64,000 bases of DNA from Bacillus sp. EAC. GTDB taxonomy: Bacteria; Bacillota; Bacilli; Bacillales; Bacillaceae_G. The translations under genes were made by a program, and so were the position numbers. Positions within the stretch are counted from its first letter, which is position 1. The number at the start of each line of letters is the position of its first letter. The DNA is taken from the NCBI RefSeq assembly GCF_002156875.1, contig NZ_NCSY01000001.1, positions 248,001-312,000 of the forward strand. The letters are read 5' to 3'. This document shows, one piece after another, positions 59,996 through 64,000 of the stretch. The notes under the pieces are model-generated. The model was given only the letters and a program-made list of their open reading frames with translations. It made no database searches and had not been told where the DNA came from.

Positions 59996-61618
59996 TTACA
60001 TTTTATATAATGATTCTACTTGTTTTTGTAACTCATTATTCTCTAAGAATTCATCATAAGTACTCTCTTTATCAACTAATCCATTTGGTGTAACTTCGAT
60101 AATTCGATTTGCAATTGTTTGAATGAACTGATGGTCATGTGATGTAAATAAAGCAGTACCTTTAAATGCAATTAATCCATCATTTAGCGCAGTAATTGAT
60201 TCTAAATCTAAATGGTTTGTTGGATCGTCTAACACAAGTACATTTGCACCACTTAACATCATTTTCGATAACATACAACGTACTTTCTCTCCCCCAGACA
60301 GAACAGAAGCTTTTTTCATTACTTCTTCTCCTGAGAATAACATACGTCCTAAAAATCCACGTAGGAAACTTTCAGACTCATCTTGTGGTGAGAATTGACG
60401 TAACCACTCAATTAAGTTCAGCTCGCTATTTTGGAAGAACTCGGAGTTATCTTTAGGGAAGAATGCTTGAGAAGTTGTTACTCCCCATTTGAATGAACCT
60501 GAATCTGGCTCCATTTCACCCATTAATATTTTAAATAGAGTTGTGATTGCAACGTCATTTTTACCAACGAAAGCAATTTTATCTCCTTTATTTACAGTGA
60601 AACGTACATTATCTAATATTTTTTCACCATCAATCGTTTTAGAAATTCCTTCAACAGTTAATAGGTCATTCCCTACTTCTCTCTCAGGTGTAAATCCAAC
60701 GAATGGATAACGGCGAGATGAAGGACGGATATCATCTAATGTTATTTTATCCAATAATTTTTTACGAGAAGTTGCTTGTTTTGCTTTCGAAGCATTCGAA
60801 CTAAAACGAGCGATAAAGTTTTGTAGTTCTTTAATCTTCTCTTCTTTCTTTTTATTAGCGTCACCCATTAATCTTTGTGCTAATTGGCTTGACTCATACC
60901 AGAAATCATAGTTACCAACATATAGTTGAACTTTACCAAAATCAAGGTCAGCCATATGTGTACAAACTTGATTTAAGAAATGACGGTCATGGGATACAAC
61001 AATAACTGTATTTTCGAAATTGATTAAGAAATTTTCTAACCATTGAACAGCTTTTAAATCTAAGTTATTCGTAGGCTCATCTAATAATAGGATGTCAGGT
61101 TGACCAAACAGAGCTTGAGCAAGTAATACTTTTACTTTCTCACCTGCTTGTAATTCACCCATTTTTTTATCATGAAGTGCTTCAGTAATCCCTAATCCTT
61201 TTAATAAAATGGCAGCTTCTGATTCTGCTTCCCAACCATTTAATTCAGCAAACTCGCCTTCAAGTTCTGCTGCTTTCATACCATCTTCTTCAGTAAAATC
61301 TTCTTTCATATAAATAGCATCTTTTTCTTTCATTACTTCATACAGACGAGTATGACCCATAATGACAGTTTGAAGAACTTCAGATTCTTCATACTCAAAT
61401 TGGTTCTGCTTTAATACTGCTAAACGCTCACCTGGTGTAATAATTACATCACCTGTAGAAGGTTCGATGTCTCCAGATAAAATTTTAATTAAAGTAGATT
61501 TACCAGCACCATTTGCACCAATTAATCCATAACAATTTCCTGGTGTAAATTTTATATTAACATCATCAAATAATTTTCTGTCCGCAAAACGCAAACTAAC
61601 ATTACTAAGTGTAATCAT
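59996..61618 (-). CDS. ykpA: ABC-F family ATPase (YkpA/YbiT-like)
   Basis: 540 residues with two ATPase cassettes and no membrane segments. Cassette 1: Walker A GANGAGKST near residue 35, signature LQAGEKVKVLL near 156 (Gln-Ala instead of Ser-Gly), Walker B ILLLDEPTNNLD. Linker: helical, Lys-rich, near 260-300. Cassette 2: Walker A with an altered GKNDVAITTL near 347, signature LSGGEKVRCML near 440, Walker B LVLDDPTNHLD. The degenerate cassette 2 Walker A (no GKS/T) and cassette 1 signature are, as I recall, features of this subfamily. ABC-F proteins work on the ribosome. Length equals B. subtilis YkpA. A GGAGG site precedes the ATG. Confidence 0.88.
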   Translation of the reverse strand: MITLSNVSLRFADRKLFDDVNIKFTPGNCYGLIGANGAGKSTLIKILSGDIEPSTGDVIITPGERLAVLKQNQFEYEESEVLQTVIMGHTRLYEVMKEKDAIYMKEDFTEEDGMKAAELEGEFAELNGWEAESEAAILLKGLGITEALHDKKMGELQAGEKVKVLLAQALFGQPDILLLDEPTNNLDLKAVQWLENFLINFENTVIVVSHDRHFLNQVCTHMADLDFGKVQLYVGNYDFWYESSQLAQRLMGDANKKKEEKIKELQNFIARFSSNASKAKQATSRKKLLDKITLDDIRPSSRRYPFVGFTPEREVGNDLLTVEGISKTIDGEKILDNVRFTVNKGDKIAFVGKNDVAITTLFKILMGEMEPDSGSFKWGVTTSQAFFPKDNSEFFQNSELNLIEWLRQFSPQDESESFLRGFLGRMLFSGEEVMKKASVLSGGEKVRCMLSKMMLSGANVLVLDDPTNHLDLESITALNDGLIAFKGTALFTSHDHQFIQTIANRIIEVTPNGLVDKESTYDEFLENNELQKQVESLYKM

Positions 61619-61735
61619 TGTATTCCTCCAACTCTCATATGCTCTACTCTTAACAATACCATATTTTAATGGGAAATTAAAATCTTTCTATAATAAATTC
61701 TTTATCTTTTACGAATTATATTACTTAAATTTAAG

Positions 61736-62380
61736 CTATTTATTATTTTTCATTTCTTTTTTAAACAACCAATAGGAATAGAGCATTGGGAAAGCAACTA
61801 AACTAACAATCAATGGCATCGCAACCCAGTTTACTCTTAAGAATGCTAAAAAATAAACCAGAATAAAACAAAACCCTACAATCAAAAATAATCTACCACT
61901 CATACGATGTGTTTTTTTCCAAATCTCCTCATTACTTAACGTCCAAGGATTTCGAATCCCAATAAAAAAATTCGAACGAACATGCGGCATATAATTACCA
62001 AGTACAATAAATAAAAGGCCGATAAAGATGAAACTTAATTTACCAATTTGTATGTTATATCCTAATCCGTATAGTAAAATACTTGTATTTAAAAGAAAAA
62101 ATACAAACAATATACTAGTTGTCATAAAAGTATAGCTTTTTTGAAAAAACTTATAGTTATTTTTTCGAGGATCGATTTTAGGCGTAATCATTGGTAGAAA
62201 ATAAACTAAAATCATTATTGCATGTAATTCGATAACCGTCTGAAGCTTCGAATCATAATTATTTACATGACCAGATAAATCCCAATGCACTGGTAATTTT
62301 GAAGGTAAATGGTGAAAGTTTAAAAGCCATATCGTAATAGAACAAACGATTAATAAGATCCCGATAATATGCTTCTTCAA
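61736..62380 (-). CDS. sdpI: SdpI family immunity-type membrane protein
   Basis: 214 residues with about six hydrophobic helices. N-terminal DUF1648-type HHLPSKLPVHWDLSGHVN near residue 27 and a C-terminal SdpI domain (FIGIRNPWTLSNEEIWKKTH near 140, MSGRLFLIVGF). In B. subtilis SdpI protects against the SDP killing peptide and sequesters the repressor SdpR at the membrane. Start TTG after AAAGGGG. It follows the sdpR-like gene by 16 bp in the same operon. No sdpABC toxin genes are in the window. Confidence 0.85.
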   Translation of the reverse strand: MKKHIIGILLIVCSITIWLLNFHHLPSKLPVHWDLSGHVNNYDSKLQTVIELHAIMILVYFLPMITPKIDPRKNNYKFFQKSYTFMTTSILFVFFLLNTSILLYGLGYNIQIGKLSFIFIGLLFIVLGNYMPHVRSNFFIGIRNPWTLSNEEIWKKTHRMSGRLFLIVGFCFILVYFLAFLRVNWVAMPLIVSLVAFPMLYSYWLFKKEMKNNK

Positions 62381-62396
62381 TTTTATTCCCCTTTCA

Positions 62397-62654
62397 TTAT
62401 TTTTCCTTAAAACTATACGTCCAACTAATGATCTCTTGAAATACAGTCATATTTAATGAATACAATATGAATTGACCTTTTTTTTCATCTTGAATTAGTT
62501 GTGCCGATTTTAAAATTTTAAGATGTTGAGAAATACTTGATTTAGACATATCAAATTGCTCTGAGATTTCTCCAGCTGTTAAATCCTTTGTTTTTAATAA
62601 GTCCAAAATTTTCCTTCGCGTTGGATCTGACAAAGCTTTAAATAATTCATTCAA
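62397..62654 (-). CDS. sdpR: ArsR-type repressor, SdpR-like
   Basis: 85-residue winged-helix regulator: FKALSDPTRRKILDLL near residue 5, the DNA-recognition helix in EISEQFDMSKSSISQHLKIL near 29, and GQFILYSLN near 60. It lacks the metal-binding Cys-x-Cys of classical ArsR sensors, fitting SdpR-type autorepressors. Start TTG seven bases after GAGGTG; an out-of-frame ATG nearby is not used. An inverted repeat just upstream is a likely autoregulatory operator. Confidence 0.85.
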   Translation of the reverse strand: MNELFKALSDPTRRKILDLLKTKDLTAGEISEQFDMSKSSISQHLKILKSAQLIQDEKKGQFILYSLNMTVFQEIISWTYSFKEK

Positions 62655-62678
62655 GATTTGACACCTCTAAGATATTTC

Positions 62679-62704
62679 AGTATTTAGTTAATTACTTAAA
62701 TACT
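62679..62704. promoter_or_regulatory. Inverted repeat upstream of sdpR, likely operator
   Basis: AGTATTTA and TAAATACT with a ten-base spacer, 25 bp upstream of the sdpR start. ArsR-type repressors bind such palindromes. SdpR of B. subtilis represses its own operon. The assignment is by position. Confidence 0.5.
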
Positions 62705-62765
62705 AAAATGATTACACTCAAATGTCAATGTAATTAAAAATTATACTTTAAAATTGATTTTTTTC

Positions 62766-62890
62766 CGATTGGTCAGGAAAGATCGAGACTACCGTTGAAG
62801 ACGCTTAATAGCTGATACCTTACAATTGAACCGCATAGTATGCTCATCTTGCGCGCCACGAAAAGAGAACAACTAAGAGTAGAAATCTAC
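62766..62890 (+). repeat. Dispersed intergenic repeat, copy 6 (heavily decayed)
   Basis: Block order is kept with many changes: GATTGGTCAGGAAAG, TCGAGACTACCG, a module-like GCTGATACC ... GCATAGTATGCTC, GCGCGCCACGAAAAG and AGAGTAGAAATCTAC. The module remnant suggests descent from a module-bearing copy. The rest of the gap holds the AlaX promoter at 62941-62968. Confidence 0.45.
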
Positions 62891-62940
62891 AATACTTCAA
62901 TTATAATTGCAAAATTAATGAGAAAACATTCTTAATATTT

Positions 62941-62968
62941 TTGTTTTCAGTAAAGAATTTAATATAAT
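62941..62968 (+). promoter_or_regulatory. Promoter of the alanyl-tRNA editing gene
   Basis: TTGTTT (62941-62946), 16-base spacer, TATAAT (62963-62968), 33 bp before the ATG. Confidence 0.55.
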
Positions 62969-63001
62969 AAAACAAAAAGAAACTATTTATGAGGTATTAA
63001 G

Positions 63002-64000
63002 ATGACAAATAAACAATATTATGAATTTCCTTCATTAAAGGAATGGACAACATCCATAATTGATTTACAAGAAAAAAATGGTTCATTTTATATAAAGTTA
63101 GAGGACTCTGCTTTTTATCCTGAGGGTGGTGGACAACCTTCAGATTTTGGAACGATTGACGGGAACGAAGTAATCGAATTAATTGAGAATGATGATGAAG
63201 TTATACATGTCCTAAAAGAGAAGCCAAGTTTATTAAATGTTGAATGTGTAATTGACTGGAACAGGAGAATTGATCATATGCAACATCATAGTGGCCAGCA
63301 TCTCCTCTCAGCTACTATCATTGAATTATATGATATCCCAACGATTAGCTTTCATTTAGGGAGAGAAACCGTAACGATTGATCTTGATACCCCTTCCCTA
63401 TCAATTGAACAAATTGAACAAATCGAACGTGCAGTTTATCAAAAGATACTTGAAAATAATGAAATTAAAACATATTTTGTTCAAAAACAAGACTTGGATA
63501 CACTTAATCTTCGCAAACTTCCTAAAGTAGACGATAATATACGAATAGTAGAAATTACGGGCACGGATGTATCTGCCTGCTGTGGAACTCATGTTAGACG
63601 TACGGGCGAAATTGGATTTGTAAAATTAATGAAAACGGAAAAAGTGAGACAATCAACTCGTCTACATTTTAAATGTGGTATGAGAGCATTTGACGAGATT
63701 CAAAAAACAAGTAGTACCCTTTCAGTCATTAACTCACAATTAAACACTCATTCTGAAATCGTAAAAGATAAAGTGGAACAAACGATTTTGGAATTAAAAG
63801 AAGCTCAGAAAGAAATCGAAAAACTAAAAGAAAGTATATATGATACGTTAGCAACTGAATTAGTCTGTAATTCATCAAATAATATGATACATAAAAGTTT
63901 TCCTGATGAAACAGTAAAAGATTTACAATTTTTAGCAAAGATCATTGCATCTAAACGTCCATCATTCTTGAATTTTTCAAGCTTAAAAGAAAATAAAATC
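63002..64000 (+). CDS. Alanyl-tRNA editing protein AlaX, 3'-truncated by the window
   Basis: 333 codons are visible and the frame is still open at the right edge. It resembles the editing half of alanyl-tRNA synthetase: YPEGGGQPSDFG near residue 40, the zinc site HHSGQH (His96 and His100), and CCGTHVRRTGEIGF near 190 supplying the other Cys and His ligands. A helical linker near 235-275 (EQTILELKEAQKEIEKL) leads toward a DHHA1-type C-terminal region. AlaX proteins hydrolyse mischarged Ser- or Gly-tRNA-Ala. The start ATG follows GAGGT. This is the long AlaX type because of the extra C-terminal part. Confidence 0.9.
   Translation, partial: MTNKQYYEFPSLKEWTTSIIDLQEKNGSFYIKLEDSAFYPEGGGQPSDFGTIDGNEVIELIENDDEVIHVLKEKPSLLNVECVIDWNRRIDHMQHHSGQHLLSATIIELYDIPTISFHLGRETVTIDLDTPSLSIEQIEQIERAVYQKILENNEIKTYFVQKQDLDTLNLRKLPKVDDNIRIVEITGTDVSACCGTHVRRTGEIGFVKLMKTEKVRQSTRLHFKCGMRAFDEIQKTSSTLSVINSQLNTHSEIVKDKVEQTILELKEAQKEIEKLKESIYDTLATELVCNSSNNMIHKSFPDETVKDLQFLAKIIASKRPSFLNFSSLKENKI

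Overview
The window is AT-rich, spore-former-type Bacillaceae chromosome. The evidence is Bacillus-like gene content and order (hutPHUIG with its attenuator, argCJBD, a SAM-I riboswitch before yitJ, a leucine T-box before ilvB, sdpRI, ykpA), a sporulenol/hopene-type cyclase, many TTG and GTG starts behind strong GGAGG sites, and CcpA- and CodY-like operators. The genus cannot be fixed from this sequence alone. The window is dominated by amino-acid metabolism and looks like core chromosome. I see no prophage, transposase, CRISPR array, rRNA or tRNA.

Layout. 1-1.9 kb: the 5' end of an M3 peptidase gene, a secreted LysM/3D cell-wall protein, a small membrane protein, and a 44-residue protein missed by ordinary ORF cut-offs. 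1.9-11.7 kb: the homoserine hub. hom-thrC-thrB makes threonine; yitJ-metH (behind a SAM-I riboswitch) and metA make methionine. 11.8-14 kb: terpenoid cyclase plus a small membrane protein. 14.5-20.6 kb: histidine utilisation, with a promoter, a CodY-like box and the HutP attenuator. 20.6-29 kb: acyl-CoA ligase, DoxX, DUF817, a site-2 protease, a kinase of the streptomycin-phosphotransferase type, a three-gene ABC-2 exporter and a Nudix hydrolase. 29.6-33.9 kb: argCJBD. 34-39.6 kb: a phospholipase-D-type cardiolipin synthase, a beta-oxidation-like operon under a cre-like site, and a quinone-oxidoreductase-like enzyme. 39.7-41.6 kb: two DegV lipid-binding proteins. 41.9-52.2 kb: the branched-chain amino-acid block ilvE-ilvD-[T-box]-ilvB-ilvN-ilvC-leuA-leuB-leuC-leuD. 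52.5-64 kb: a small protein, an OpuF-type osmolyte importer, BrnQ, a lactate-oxidase-family enzyme under a cre-like site, guanine deaminase, a PilZ protein, a YkvA protein, an ABC-F ATPase, SdpI/SdpR, and a truncated AlaX editing protein.

How the genes work together: most of the window synthesises threonine, methionine, arginine and the branched-chain amino acids, each block with its own nutrient switch (SAM riboswitch, leucine T-box, CodY-like boxes, ArgR-like box). The degradative genes (histidine, acyl-CoA, lactate-type hydroxy acids) carry HutP or cre-like control. Between the operons lie at least six copies, from well kept to badly decayed, of a dispersed non-coding repeat. Two of them carry an extra module of about 58 bp with two hairpins. 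That repeat family, a LeuA without its regulatory domain, and the placement of the T-box inside the ilv-leu block are the most unusual things seen. I found no convincing entirely new multi-gene system.
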